A stretch of 64,000 nucleotides of DNA from Takashimella koratensis (lineage: Eukaryota > Basidiomycota > Tremellomycetes > Trichosporonales > Tetragoniomycetaceae), in the NCBI GenBank assembly GCA_003116875.1, contig BCKT01000012.1, positions 672,775-736,774 of the forward strand, written 5' to 3'. The notes under the pieces are model-generated. The model saw nothing but the letters and a program-made list of their open reading frames with translations, ran no database searches and was not told where the DNA came from. Positions 1 through 12,600 of this stretch are shown here, one piece after another. The translations under genes and the position numbers were made by a program. Each line of letters starts with the position of its first letter. The stretch's first letter is position 1.

Positions 1-127
1 GCCGTCGTCTGTCTGTGCATGGCAAAGGAAGACAAACCGAAGAGAACATACATGAGCACGTAAACTGCCCAGGTTTACCTGTCCACTTGTCTGTTTGTCC
101 TTTGCCCGACCGTCAAACGACTCATAG

Positions 128-886
128 CGGACATACTATCTCTCAAACCTCTTGTGCTCTTTCAAGAGCCGGAGGGGGAAGGCATCTTCATCCCCGAGCT
201 CGAGCGCCGAAAGCATCCCCGGCGAAATCGCCCACAACCCAGCCAACCGTACTCCCAACACTCTCACGGATTGCACAAGGAGTCCGGCGTCGACCTGTGT
301 GACCGGGCTTCCGGAGAGACCCGCAGTTCGATCTAGCAGAGACGGTTTCTCCCAGTTCTCTGATGCAAGTTCATCAGTGATCGTTCCGCAAACTCTCCTG
401 TGCAGCTCAAGCCAGTTCATACCATCCGAGATCACTCAGAATCCCGACGACAGGGAATTGGCCACTGACTTGCCTTCGGCAGAGGAGTGGGAATCCTCTG
501 ACGAAGAGGACGACGACCCCGAGCGACTGTCACGTCTAATGAATGAGAGTCTCAAATGCAATCTCAACCCTCCCCCAGACCCTGTCAAATTCCAATCAAA
601 GCGCAGATGCATTCGCTTGGACGACATGACAGCGAGTCAGATTGAACAATACATTGCACGAGCAATGGCGACGACGAAGCAGCCAACGACCACGACGAGC
701 ACCTCCGCCAAACTTTCTCACGCTGGCTCCAAGGTAAGAACAACTCATGAGTCATGGCTAACGAAGAGCTCTCATCGATCATCGCCCTCAGCGCGAGACT
801 CTCTGCGGTCGGAGGATTTGCTAACCTCACACCAGTCTCTTCGACAATACGAGCAAGCGTTGGTGACTTGGAGTGACGCTGATTAA
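128..886 (+). CDS. Hypothetical protein, 3' part of a gene with unclear start
   Basis: An open frame runs from just after a TAG at 125-127 to a TAA at 884-886, but it has no ATG until about 538. The 5' end therefore probably lies in an upstream exon or left of the window. The protein is Ser/Thr-rich with an acidic patch (EEWESSDEEDDDPE) and a short predicted helical stretch (MTASQIEQYIARAMA). A canonical intron (GTAAGA donor, CTAAC branch, CACACCAG acceptor) spans 734-835. It is 102 nt long and free of stops, so it can be read through. Splicing gives a C terminus ending in QYEQALVTWSDAD. I recognise no family and assign no function. Confidence 0.4.
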   Translation, partial: RTYYLSNLLCSFKSRRGKASSSPSSSAESIPGEIAHNPANRTPNTLTDCTRSPASTCVTGLPERPAVRSSRDGFSQFSDASSSVIVPQTLLCSSSQFIPSEITQNPDDRELATDLPSAEEWESSDEEDDDPERLSRLMNESLKCNLNPPPDPVKFQSKRRCIRLDDMTASQIEQYIARAMATTKQPTTTTSTSAKLSHAGSKVRTTHESWLTKSSHRSSPSARDSLRSEDLLTSHQSLRQYEQALVTWSDAD

Positions 887-1639
887 GGCTCGTTTCCTAG
901 TGACTGTTGTTCTCGTCTCAATTTCGTGACTTTTTCTTTGGGATATTGTGTTCATGACGTATTGTAGAAAGCGTACCGTATCTCTTCCAACTTCACCATG
1001 CAAAGCTGTGCCCCTCATCGCCAGTGGAGCAGCCTCTCGTAATTGCGTACCCCCCACCACACCAGCTTTCACTCACCTGTGAGGTGGAGCTGTCGGCCGA
1101 TTATTCACGCTCTAGGGTGTGGAAGGGGCAGGTCTTCGTTTAGAAGCGGTTTCATGATTGATCGACTGCTCCACAGGTAATCGTCCTGCTCCTTCGTGCT
1201 TCAAACCGCTGTTCACCCATGTACTGCTCCACTGCTCTTCAATCGCCGGACTCTGCTCTTTCGCCTCAAAATCATGGCCTGTTCCCCGTGGTCAAAGGAG
1301 AGATAGTGGATTCTAACGCATTCGCGCCACGTAGTCGGCCGAAGTGTGCTCCACCGCCAGTGGAGAGGAAGCGATCCTTGGTCTTGCCTGCCTTCGACAT
1401 GGAGCATTAGTATAGAGCATGTCATAGTTGCGACCGAGTGGTGCAAGAGTCTAGTGAGTCTTTAGCCATATCCGCCCCAGGTTAAATACAGGGGTTGTCT
1501 GGCTGATCGTTTGTATTTGTGACTTGAGTCTTCAGAGTCGCCTGGTTGTAGCAGCACTACCATCTACTTTCAATATCAGGTCTTCCCACACCAGTAACTG
1601 TATTGTACTTTTGACTTTCCGCGATCTTACTGGATCATC
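887..1639. other. Intergenic region, 753 bp
   Basis: Only short frames of under 85 codons without family resemblance occur here. The right-hand part should hold the promoter of the gene starting at 1640, including a TTAAATA core described separately. Confidence 0.5.
1476..1491 (+). promoter_or_regulatory. Candidate core-promoter element CCCAGGTTAAATACAG
   Basis: This 16-mer lies about 150 bp upstream of the ATG at 1640. It matches 15 of 16 bases of a site at 52802-52817, about 175 bp upstream of the MFS gene at 52992. The TTAAATA core is TATA-like. Its role is inferred from the match and position only. Confidence 0.35.
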
Positions 1640-2362
1640 ATGGTGCATCACCATCGAGATAACACGCCCGGCGGACATCGACCCAACTCCTCGAATCACC
1701 GCACCCACCACACCAAGCAGGACTCCTTCCCCCACAACGAAACCGACACGTACAACACCTACGGGCACAGCCACTTCAGCGAGTGCCGTTCTCCGACACC
1801 AACCGTCACCTCATCTCGCCAGGGTACGTATGGCACCTCGTCCCACCCTGGCGACGACTACAAGAGGATGGCGTGGGGTGAGGCCGGATACGGGGCGCCC
1901 GACTCTTTCCATGGCGAAGAAGACGCCCTCCAGCAGTACCTCTCCTATCCCTATACCGGCCAGGGCCAACATGCGACCCTCCAGGAAACCAAGCTCAAGG
2001 CGAGCGACAACTCAGTGGAAGACTGGGTTGACGAAACGAACGCCGTGTTTTCAATCACCGAAGAAGGGGACATCTCTGACACATATGTCAACGAGTTAGT
2101 CGATGAGCAAGCCATAAGAATTCAGTACTGAGCTGATTTGTTTAGCAACACACTTTGGACCTCTGGTCAAGGAAGCGATGCCAGTGCCACCGACTTTTCG
2201 TCGGAGAGTCAACGGTTCGGACCGGAATCGACCGGCGAGGGTGATCCGCAGACGACGAAGCGAAAGAAGCCGACCAGACCGAAACACCTGCCCTCCTCGC
2301 GCCAGACGACAAACTTTTCGTTGCCGCTGAGCTCTCCCAATCAACCTCAGAGGCGAGGGTAA
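1640..2362 (+). CDS. Hypothetical hydrophilic protein, two exons
   Basis: Proposed exons are 1640-2094 and 2146-2362, giving 223 residues. The intron has a GTTAGT donor, a CTGAT branch-like site and a TTTAG acceptor. Splicing avoids the TGA at 2129-2131 and joins two open frames in phase. The product is polar and probably largely disordered: a His/Asn/Thr-rich N terminus, a middle with Tyr and Gly, an acidic stretch (VEDWVDETNAVFSITEE) and a basic C-terminal part (KRKKPTRPKH). No membrane segment, signal peptide or known domain is visible. A real gene is supported by the in-phase intron and a TATA-like site upstream. The function is unknown. Confidence 0.45.
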
Positions 2363-2567
2363 GCAGGTCGCGTCAGGTCGCGTCAACGCACGACTCCGAC
2401 TCGTTACCATGAGGAGATGAGTTTCATGACGTGGTGGGCTCGGGTTTGATGTCTACAACAAGGAGGATGATATGTCAAATGTGTGGTCGCACAGCTTTTG
2501 TACTGTTGTACAGTAGTGTCGGTGCCAGGATGTTACAGAATACGGTCGCGTTCGTCCGAAATCGAGC

Positions 2568-3369
2568 TCATCGCCCAACCGTCCGCCGTCCCCAACTCGA
2601 GTCGTACCACGACTTGATGAGACGTCCACTCTCCTGTCCAATGCCAAATACTGTTGGCGCGAAAGAAGCCATCAGCAAAACATGACCATCGATGAATTAG
2701 AGACAGGACTCACGTTCTCGCTCATCACCCTCCATGCCATCACGGAATGCCTCCCCTGTCCCTGCTCCCATCTCCGGCACGGAGTGATCAGATGACGCAT
2801 GATGAGCCGCGAGATCTTGAAGTGACGGTAATCGTCCCGTGAATGCCTGCACATTCGTCAGCGATCCGCTTCGAGCAGAGGATGGTATCTGGCAACTCAC
2901 GCGAAGCATCATGCGTAGTAGATTGTCCCGAGGTTCGTCATCCAGCACAGACGCTATCCGCTTCCCGAATCGATACCACCATCCGCTCGAGCCCACCAAG
3001 CTTGAAAGTCGGACCGCTGGAGCCGAAGCGTTCAGAGCTGATCGGACCCGGGGCGCGTAAGGTGGAGGAAGGGGGAACGTTGTGAACTCGCTGAGTAAGA
3101 GTCAGCTTGCGCACTCAAGGACTATAGATCAGAGCTCACTTTAGGGAGAGAGTCTGGGCGAGCCAGAATGGCAACTCTACTTTGGCAAGTTGCTGCAAGT
3201 CGTTGTCTATACCGCCTTCGAGGTATCCCAAACCCGGCACGTCGAGGGTGAATGTGCAGGTAAGTTTCTGTAGCGAGACCGGTTAGCTTGCTGGTATTAT
3301 ACCCTCAAAGCTATAGCTCACATGGTTGTCCGCTAGGATGGAGGAGACAGAGTAGTAGTCGTCGTCCAT
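2568..3369 (-). CDS. PSF3: GINS complex subunit Psf3
   Basis: Five exons (3322-3369, 3140-3267, 2901-3090, 2714-2846, 2568-2650) give 193 residues, the usual Psf3 size. The N terminus has the Psf3 signature: MDDDYYSVSSILADNH, then CTFTLDVPGLGYLEGG and VELPFWLAQTLS. The C-terminal helices end with ELFGIGQESGRLIKSW. Psf3 is one of four GINS subunits. GINS joins Cdc45 and Mcm2-7 as the CMG replicative helicase and contacts Ctf4, which is also encoded in this window. The gene follows MDN1 on the same strand, 307 bp downstream, with its own MluI-box-containing upstream region. The introns are canonical (GTGAG donors), and the start is the only ATG in the conserved first exon. Confidence 0.93.
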
Positions 3370-3676
3370 GCTGGCGGATTGGGAACGATGAATGAACCGA
3401 TGAAGAGAGGGCGACTTTGATTTTGACGCGTTGTGTTTTGGCGTCGGGCTTCATGTATCAAATTTGCTTCCGCGAGATTGTTTGGTTCCCCCTGATGTAT
3501 CCAGGCTGTACGCTTCAAGGCTATAGGTTGTGAATACTGCCGAGATCGGCTTGCAATGCATGTGTATGGGCACTCAAGATGGTCTATCTATGCGTAGCGC
3601 TAGTGCTTAAAGCAGATCTATTAATGCTATGATGATGATGAAAGTGTTTGTGGTTGTACAGATGGTATATGCGCGA
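3370..3676 (-). promoter_or_regulatory. PSF3 upstream region with an MluI cell-cycle box
   Basis: The 307 bp between the MDN1 stop and the PSF3 start contain ACGCGT at 3426-3431, 57 bp upstream of the ATG, and a nearby TTTTGGCGTC. ACGCGT is the binding site of fungal MBF (Mbp1/Swi6) at G1/S genes. Its use here is inferred. Confidence 0.5.
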
Positions 3677-6600
3677 TCATTCCTGGGACTGCGAAACCCG
3701 CGCCATCCATTGCCGGAGGGTATCAGCCAAGACGCCGGGCAGCGCCTCCACGTCTCGGAGAACGACGTAGAACTCGAATGGGAAGGTGTCGAGGTACCGC
3801 TGCATCTCGATCTTCATCTCTCCATTGACGTTGGTGTAGTTGACCGTCTGCATCGACAAAATGCTCGTCCTCTGCTGTGGCTGGGCGGCTTGGGTTTGGG
3901 TTGCGCTAGACGTGTTTTGGTGCAGCGAGTCGACGATGAGGAAGACGATCATAACCCGCTCCTCGAGGGCGCGGCGAAGTAGAGTACGCAATCGGTGGTG
4001 GTCTTGGCACACGCCGTCGGAGATGATGATCTGTAGCTGCCACAGGTCGGGCGAAGAGCTCGACGCTAACTGTTTCTGCCTCGATTCGGCGAGGTAGGTC
4101 AAGGTGCGCTCGACGAGGGCTGCGACGTCCGTTTTCTGTTGGTCGAACTTGAAAGCACGCATGACTTTGGCGCCATCGGCGTCAGAGAAGCGCTCGGCAA
4201 ACTGGTGCAAGACATCGACATGCTCGCCAAACTTGGCGATGGAGACTTGACCGACTTCGAGCTTGTTCAGCGCCTGAGCGACGAGGGCGAGGGTCTGGTA
4301 CGCCAGGCTGACGGAGTGGGACTCGGCCATGGAACGAGAATCGTCGAGACTGAGGAGGACCTGGTACTCGCGTCGACTAGGCTTGGTACGTCGTAGCCAG
4401 ATCTTGTCCTTGGTATACTCGCTCGCAATGTACGGGATGATCTTGCGCATGTTGAGGCGTTTACCGGTTCGGAAGTCTCCTTGGAGTCGAATAGCAAGCG
4501 TCGGCTCGAGGATGAGGCGAAGCTGTTCGCAGAGAGCGTAGGAGAGGTCGGACGTGAGCGACGCGTACTGTCGCCACAAGTCCTCTCCTTGCTGATCGAG
4601 CTCAGCCGTGTTCGGTACGTCGGTAACGATGAGATCGGCCTCCTCCTCTTCGACATCCGGCTTCATCTCACCGGTCGCCTCGTCGCCGTCAAGACCGTCC
4701 ACGTCCATCGCGTCGTTTGGCGCAGACGTCGGGGCTCCACCGATGATGTCGGCCTGAGTGAGAGCCTTCTCAATGTTCTGCTTCTCATCACCGCCTTCGC
4801 GCTCGGGACGGATCGTCTCCTCAGCTGGTCGGGACAGTGGCACGTCTTCGACATCTTCGTCCTCTTCCATACCTCGAGGAGGAGCCTGGTCGTCCTTCTC
4901 CTCTTCGTCGACGATATGAAGATCCTCCAGCGTTTGCTGCTCGTCTCGCGCCGGTCCGAGGGCCTGCATGTTCTCGTCCGCATCGCCTTCTTGGAGGTAC
5001 TCGACCTGCTCGGCAGGCGCCTCTGTTGGTGCGTCGGGTCGCTCAGTGGTCTCCTCGCGGGTCTGTTGCTCCAGGATCTCGTCACGACGGCGCTGGATCT
5101 CCTTCATGATGTCTCCGAGGCTGCGTGGCTGTTGCTGCTGCTGACCATCAGCGGGCATCGGAGCGCCCGTCGAGTCGGTTGGCCCGTCGGTATCTTGTTG
5201 GTCCGCCGATCCACCACCTTGAGGCGCGCTTGACGTCGCCCCCGTAGCTTCATCCTCGGCTTCACCGGCTTCGCGCTCCTCCTCGTCACCCTCAACCTCG
5301 TCCTGCTTGCTTTCCTGCTCCTGAGCCGCGCCCTGACCCTTACCAGCAGCTGCAGTCTCCTGGGCAGTCGCATCGTTCGAAGCCGAGATATCGAGGTTCT
5401 GGTTCGCCGTCTCCTCCTGGGGTTCGTCGACGTCGTCCTCGGTCACACCCGCTGCGGCTGGTGCGTCCTCGTCGTCCGCGCCTTCATTGTCAGACGTGAT
5501 CCCGTTATCTTCAGGCGGGCCGTCGTGGTCGTGGTCGTCCTCGTCCGCCTCGTCCATCTTGATATCGTCGTCAAATGCGTCGTTCCCTTCGTCGCCTTGG
5601 TCATCCTCGTCGCCCAAGTCCAGATCGTCAGGGAGGTCGAGTCGATCGCCTTCAGGCATCTCGACTTGGTCCTGGTTGACAGGCTCATCGCGACCCTCAT
5701 TGTCGTTATCGTCATCGTCGTCACCGTGTTCGTCGCCAATCTCTTCGTCTTGTTCTTGACCTTCTGCCGTTTGGGTATCCTCGTGCTGGGTATCTTTCGT
5801 TTCCGCCGTCCGATCCTTCTCCTCCTTCGACTTCTTTTCCTTACTTTCGCCCTCCTTGGCAGACATTTCCGTCTCACCCTCCTTCTCCTCCGTCTTCTCA
5901 TTCATGAGCTCATTGCTGTCCTCGCCTTGCTTGTTGTTCTCCTCGTCACCCCAGAACTTCTCGTCGACAGCTCCGGGGTCGAGAGGGTCGACATCACCAA
6001 CGTGATCATCAGGCTCGTCGTCCTCGTCTGCGTCCTCGTCCTTGTCGTCCTCCTCGCCCTCTTTGCCATCTTCCAATGCGCCCTCAAAGTCTTCGTCCAT
6101 TGACACCGCGTCATCGTCGTCTTCATCATTGTTCTTCTTCTCCTGCTCCTCATCCTCCTCTCCCTGCAATCCTTCGACCTGGCTCTCGTCCTTGATCTCG
6201 GAACTGACGTTTTGCTCGCCAGTACCTGCGCCCATACCCGTCCCTTCAATCTCTCCACTGTCATTGCCATCTTGCTTGTCGTCCGACTCCTCGGATGGCT
6301 TGCAGAAACCTTTCTGAGCGAGGTCGAGCAAGAGACGAGCAAGGACGTAGTTGAGCTTGTAGACTGATTTAACGGTGTGGACCTTTCGGAGCAGTGCTTG
6401 ACCGAGCGATTCGGCGAGCACTTCGACGAAAGGTAAGAGCCGGGACACGCAAGCCGGGGCCATGGTTGAGCCTTGGTCGGAAACTTGGTCGGCCAAGGAG
6501 TTGGTGAAGCCAATCAGTCGATCAACAACCTCCTGGACGTGCAAGGTGGCGATCGACTGAGCCTGACGAGTGAACATTGACGGGACATGAGGATACTCGT

Positions 6601-9600
6601 TGCCGTCGTCTTTGGTCTCGTCCTCGAGACTGCCGACCGTTTGGGCCACGACGAGCAGCGCTTGAATGACGCTGTCACTTTCCTCCCATGCCGAAGCCGA
6701 CAGCGAAGAGTTAGACGCAGTCGGAGTCCGTAGGGGTGCAGAGACCATGTCAACGACGGGCTGGAAGAGATGACGGAACTCGGGAGACCCTTCGCATCGG
6801 TCCAGGCAAACTTGAGTCAACCGTTGACGCCAGCTGGAAACTTTATCGAGGAGCTTCACCTCGTCTGACATATTAGCAAACATTGATCTACTTTTGAGCG
6901 TACCTTGAGCAAAAGTCGTGATTCCAGCGGAGCGAGCGGGAGACAAAGTATCCTCCAGCGCGCGAACGAGCAGGCTAGCTTCTTGACGAAGATCAAGCAC
7001 GTCGGCGAGATCATGTTGAGAAACCGGCACACCGTGCAATTCCCTCTGCCGCCTGACGCTAGTCTCCAACTCTTGAAGAGCCTCGTGCAGACGACAACAG
7101 TCGAGCTCCGCTTGAATCAACTCGTCGCGGAGCTGAACTCCACCGAAGACCGCTTCCGATTGGGCGCATCGCTGAAGACGTGCGATCAGAGGTGCGAGTC
7201 GACTCAGCTGTGCCAACGTGGCCACGAGTCTGGAGAAGAGTCAGCTCGGCGATATCATTATATTCCACAATCTACTCACATGTCTCGTTCCTTGAGCGCC
7301 ATGGCATATATAGACTCGGCAAATCCAATACCGCGCTGCAAGTCTTGAGTAGCAATGTCCGGGTTGTGCCCATTCAGAGCCGTGCGCAGATTGGGCATCA
7401 GAACCGCCTGCTTGTGATGGTAATTGTCAATCTGGAGCACACCCGAGCGGTCAAACGATTCCGGCAGCCCATCAACGACAAGGGCGGGCCTAGCCGCCAT
7501 CCACGTCGATGAGAGCTGAGACGCCATCTGGTCCGCGCGCACATTGGGTGAGAACCCGCTCGCTCTCAGCGCTTTGAGCAGGTCGGCATAGGCTTTGCGT
7601 TTTCGGCTTGCAAGGTTGTTGATGATTTTCGCGTTGTCCTTCGTGAGCGTCGAGGGAGTGGCTTTAGCGAGTGCCGCGGCCGTCTCAATGATATCGACAG
7701 ACATCGCCTCGATCGCCGAGGCGTCGGCACCGACGTCGCTAGTGCGAGCTTTGACATGAACAGCAGAGTACCTCGAGAACGTCTCACTCAGCCGCTCGAG
7801 GACAGGAGACGGCGATGAAGCGGAAGCTCGAGCGCGCGCGTCAATCGCCTCAGGTGAGACGATCGACACGGTGAACACCTCTGCCGCTTGAACGCTTGCG
7901 GTAGTCGCGGCTTCTTGAGGCAAAAGAGCGATGGGGTTGCCAAGGATCGGGGCGACCGGTTGACGAAGGATATCGCGGAACTTGCGAATATTTCTGTGCA
8001 AATGCTTGTGCGATTTCTGGGCACTGGCTTTGAGTGCAAAGACATTGATATCCTTCCAACTCGCGAGCTTGATAAAGTCTTTTATCGCCTTGTCGAGGAG
8101 AGCTCGCTGCGAGTTCATCGAGTCGGTCACGCGAGAAGCGTAAAGCCCCGCATTGGCGATCGTGTTATGCAAGACCTTGGCGACCTTGTTCAGCGCTGCC
8201 GCACCGGGGATATCGAAAGTCGATAACTCGGCCGCCATGCGTTGAAGAGACTTGAGCACCGCGAGCCTGGTAATGAATGAGCCGAGGGAGGACGAGTGGA
8301 TGTAGGTCGAGATCATGGGAAGCACAGTCTCGATGTACTTGTCCACGTCCTCGGCGGAGATGGCCCCGTGAATGGCTGCGCCGTACAGCCGAAGCGTCCA
8401 TTCCTCGTCGGCGGCAATATAATGCTCGGCCTGGTCGTCGAGGAGTCGAGTCCAGGACGCCAGCTCGAGTCGTCGCCACGAGACGATGAGGGCCGATATC
8501 TCCATCTGGAACGATTTGATCGAGTTGTCGCGATTCGCAAATGCCTCCCAATCGTCAGTATGCAGCAATAACTGCTCGAGCGCCGACAACACCTGCGCAA
8601 CGGGGCTGCGAGTGTGCAACGCGAGGATCCGACCACACCGATCGTGGATGTGCTGCAGGACCATCTGTTCCGGCCACTCGTTGATGAGTAGCATCAAGCG
8701 TGCGGCGAGGCGGGATAGGAGATCGTGCGCCTTGCGAACTTCAAACTCATTGGGCGCGGTATAGAAGCTGACATGGGTAGGCGAGACTTTTTGCTCTTTC
8801 AGGCGATGTGAGAGCAGAGCGATCTGATAGGCGAGGCTCTCGTGGTCGAGGTCCTCAAGGTGGGCGGTCGGGTCGAATGAACGTGCGGCGGCAGAGACGG
8901 CGGTTTGCAGAGTCCTCCTGTGGTTGAACGAAGGGCGTGCGTCAAAAGTACCCGTGACGAGTTGATGGAACGCGGATACCTGTTCGACATGGAATTTTGC
9001 CGACCCATCTTCCTTCTCCCGGATTTCCTCATCCTTCTGCTCGACAGCGTCATCCCCTTCGTAGGTCGGGAACAACTCTGCAAACTCCTTTGCCTCCAGT
9101 TCTTCGTCGGACAGAACCTCGACTTCCGTCTTGCGAACTCGGTACAGGCTCTCGGCCGCTTGCGACTCTTGCTGTTCTCTGAGCCTGACAGCGCTCCAGG
9201 CCTGGTAGATTCGATCGAGGCTCGCCGCGAGGCGCGGGACATGTCGCAGGCGTTGCTCGGACTCGACGGTATCGTGTGCGTGGGCCGCAGCAACGAGGAT
9301 GTCGAGCTTGATCGTCTCATTGGAAGGCTCGGATCCGAGCTGCGATAACTGCTGGTATGTTGATAAGCCCCGAACAAGTGGGAAAGTCAATGCAGTTCGG
9401 ATGGTCGATTGGGATGCGGTTTTGTCGAACTCGACGGATCGAGCGAGGCATCGGAACCCAAACTTGGCCGCCCAGACAGCCATGACAATAGGCTGAGTGA
9501 GGTCGAACAAGTCGTCATAGTTGCCCGACAGACGCTGGACGAACGCGGTCGCTGCGAGCTGGAATCCTTGCTCTCGAGGAAGAGCAGTGACGGCGCGCTG

Positions 9601-12600
9601 GTTCAAAGCGAGGACCAGGTCGGCACTTTGTTTCTCCCCCATGACGTCCTGAAGGAAAGAGTACGTCTCGTTGAACAAGAACGACAATCGCGAAGCGTTC
9701 ACCTCTCGCTCGATCTGGGGTCCGAGCGTCTTCTCTTGCGCCTGGATCGACTCAATCGTCGCCTGAGTCCTCTGGACTCGCCTCGATTTGGCAACTCCAT
9801 GGACAACCAGCTCGGAAGCTTTGATAGCTGTGAGCTCTTTCTCGGCCAAGGCCAACTGCAAGCTCAAGCGTTCACCGACGAGTACCCTGCGCACTCCCGG
9901 GTCAATCGGAATGTTGGTGACGAACAGATCGAGGATAAATCGTGAGAGACCGATCCAGAGCGACCCCAGTTGAGAGACAGAAGGTTTTGTGTAGGTAACC
10001 AAGAACGGAGCGACGTGCTTGTCAAACGTCTCCTGGAGGTAAGTCATGGCGGATGCCTGCTCTTCGGACTCTTGAACTGGTTCAGTGAACTGGAGTACTC
10101 CATCCGAGTCCAACGATGCTCCAAAGGCTGCTAGAACCTGCATCGGATCAGCCCTGTACTTTGTGTATCTGCTCACCTGTCGAAGGCACATGTACGCCAC
10201 CTCTGTGGCATCTTTGATCCTGTTCTGTCGGTTCGTCGTTGACCACAAGGCAGTGGCAACTGCTGAACCGAGTGCTTGGTCCATCTCCGGAATGGCGGAC
10301 ATCGGAACGGATCGTTCGTCACTATATCGATCAGTTTTGTCTCTATAATAACTGCTTACGTGAAACTTCTCGTTTTGATGAGGTTGACAGGGCTGAACAA
10401 GGTCGCCGGGCCGCCAAGGGTATCGCCAGCGGCATCTGACGACCACAGTCGTCTTAGCCATCCTGTAACAGTGGAGAGGACGATCGCGGGTTTCACTGTA
10501 CGGCGGTCAACGGGTATCAGTTGCTGACTGCAGCTTGACTTACCCATCTGATCGCCAACGAGTGAATGCTCGAACATGGCGGTAGGGGAAGACGATTTGT
10601 GCTTCGCGAGCAAGCTCAACGTGACCCTGTCGACCGTCTAATGTTATCAGCACAGCACTCGCAACAACTGGACCCACGTTTTGCGCTGCGAATGTACCAA
10701 GGGCCCGAGTCTCGATGGCGCCGGCTACGGCGTTGTCGTCCCACAGTGACATAGCTTCTTCATCTGCCTTGGACGCGGGCAAGCTATCGATGAGCATTTG
10801 GACGCTCTTCAAGGCTGCCTCGGCATCGGGCAGGCAAACTGCAGCCACTAGAGCTTCAATCACGTTCGACCTCAAGCCTGATTTCGATTAGCACTATGTA
10901 CACTTTGGAAACACCATTGAGAACTTACCAGCATCGTTGACATCGTTTAGCCTCTCAAGATTGGCGCGAACAGTCGCTCGGATCGACGGCGACAACGACC
11001 CTGTTCGGAACACAGTCCAGACTTGTGACTGACCCAAACCGCGGTTGACCTGTGTGGCCGCTGCCAAGACCCGTGCGAGCTCGGAGACGGCAGACAACTG
11101 GTCGACGCGAGAGATGTGGTCCTGGATCCAAGCGGCGAGGAGTTTGATGGACGAGTAGTCAAAAACTTCGCTTTGGCTTTGAATCTCCATCAACCTCACG
11201 TCAATGATCACTTGTGCGAGCACGTCGAGAACCTAAAGATGCGAGTCAGCACGTGATACTCTTTCATCTCTGTGGGCCGAATCTCGACTCACCTGGTCAT
11301 TTCCTTGAGCTGCGAGAGCAAAGCCACCCGGGAGCGCCGCTGCAATGTGTTGTCGAAGCGCGGTGACGAACGGATACACGTGATCGTGAACCGCCTCCTT
11401 CCTGCGCACCGACTTGCGACTCGCAGCAGCAGATAAAGAAATAATTGATTTCTGGTTGGCCGCGTCGCTGAGCCAAGCTTTTACCTGTTCCTGCGCTTCG
11501 TTGTTCCTCAGCAGGATCTGAAGGGCGTGGAACATGTGGTCTCGTGTGACAGCGATGATATTGGGGTTGGTGAACGCGTCAAAGGGCTAAAGAGGTGTGA
11601 GTAGAAGAAACACAGTCACAAAGAAATTTCCAACTCACCAAGGATGAACCAAAGTCCATGCTCAGGTTCTGGGACGCAGAGATGGTCTCGGCTTGTTGGA
11701 TTAAAGTCGCTTGGACGTCAGGTTGGTCAATAAACTCGATGGCCAGATTCGCTTCCGCTGCTCGCCGCAAGAGCTGACGCGACTCCTTGCTCTGCATCGC
11801 GACAAGGTTCGCCATCGTGCTCGGCTCTCCACGAGTCTCGACCCCATTCCTGAGGGCTTCATACGACCTGAGCAAAGTTTCATCCGACAACGCATACGTC
11901 GAAGTCGCTTTAATCTTTGAGTTTGCTTCAACGACCAGCTTAGAGCTACCGCTTCCGACATGCAGCTCGACACCTCGGTTTCTCATCGCGCGCGACAACT
12001 CCCCATGTTTCGGGTCATACGTCATGAACAACCTGAACTCCGGATGGGGTTTAATCACCTCTGGCGAACCCGTTGCTGATCCTTTCTCACTCATGACGAG
12101 TACACCATTGTGTTCGCAGAGACTGTTAAGGCGATCGAGGACCGAGGCGCTGCACAGGTTGGCATCGGAGATGAGATACCATCCTCCTGTGCGGATCGCG
12201 TCGAGGAGTTGACCGTCGACCCATGCGAAACCCGTCGAGCTGGTTCCTGTGCGCTCAAGGATATCGAGCGCCGCCGAGGCGTAGGTTGTGTCCATAGCCA
12301 AAGGAACGATCTGTTCAACCAAGTTCCGACCGAGCGCGACAAAGTTGGACAATGCGTCGAGCTGTTTAGGGTCGTCGCATTGATCACGAGCCGCTGTGAT
12401 CTGGGCAGAACAGTTCGCAAATGCCGGCTGTACTTCACAGACTTGTTCGATGAGCGTGAGAAGAGCTGTGTGTGCTGCGCGGAGTAGACGTTGCCCGTCT
12501 TGTTGTTCGAAACTGCCGAGAATCTCGGACGTGTCGACGCCAGGGTGCATTGCGAACTCTCCGACTGTCTGGCCAGCGGCCGCAGCGACGGATTGGACGA

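Noticed and set aside
5443..6317. Long plus- and minus-strand frames of Ser-, Val/Leu- or Arg-rich protein inside MDN1
   Set aside because: They are shadows of the GAN/GAR repeats encoding the Asp/Glu-rich region. The third-base pattern and the family match support only the MDN1 frame.
10356..10461. MDN1 exon read as MAKTTVVVRCRWRYPW
   Set aside because: A different frame (VKPAIVLSTV to LGGPATLFSPVNLIK) links both neighbouring exons in phase through a 40-nt intron with a CTGATAAC branch, so MAKTT is a shadow.
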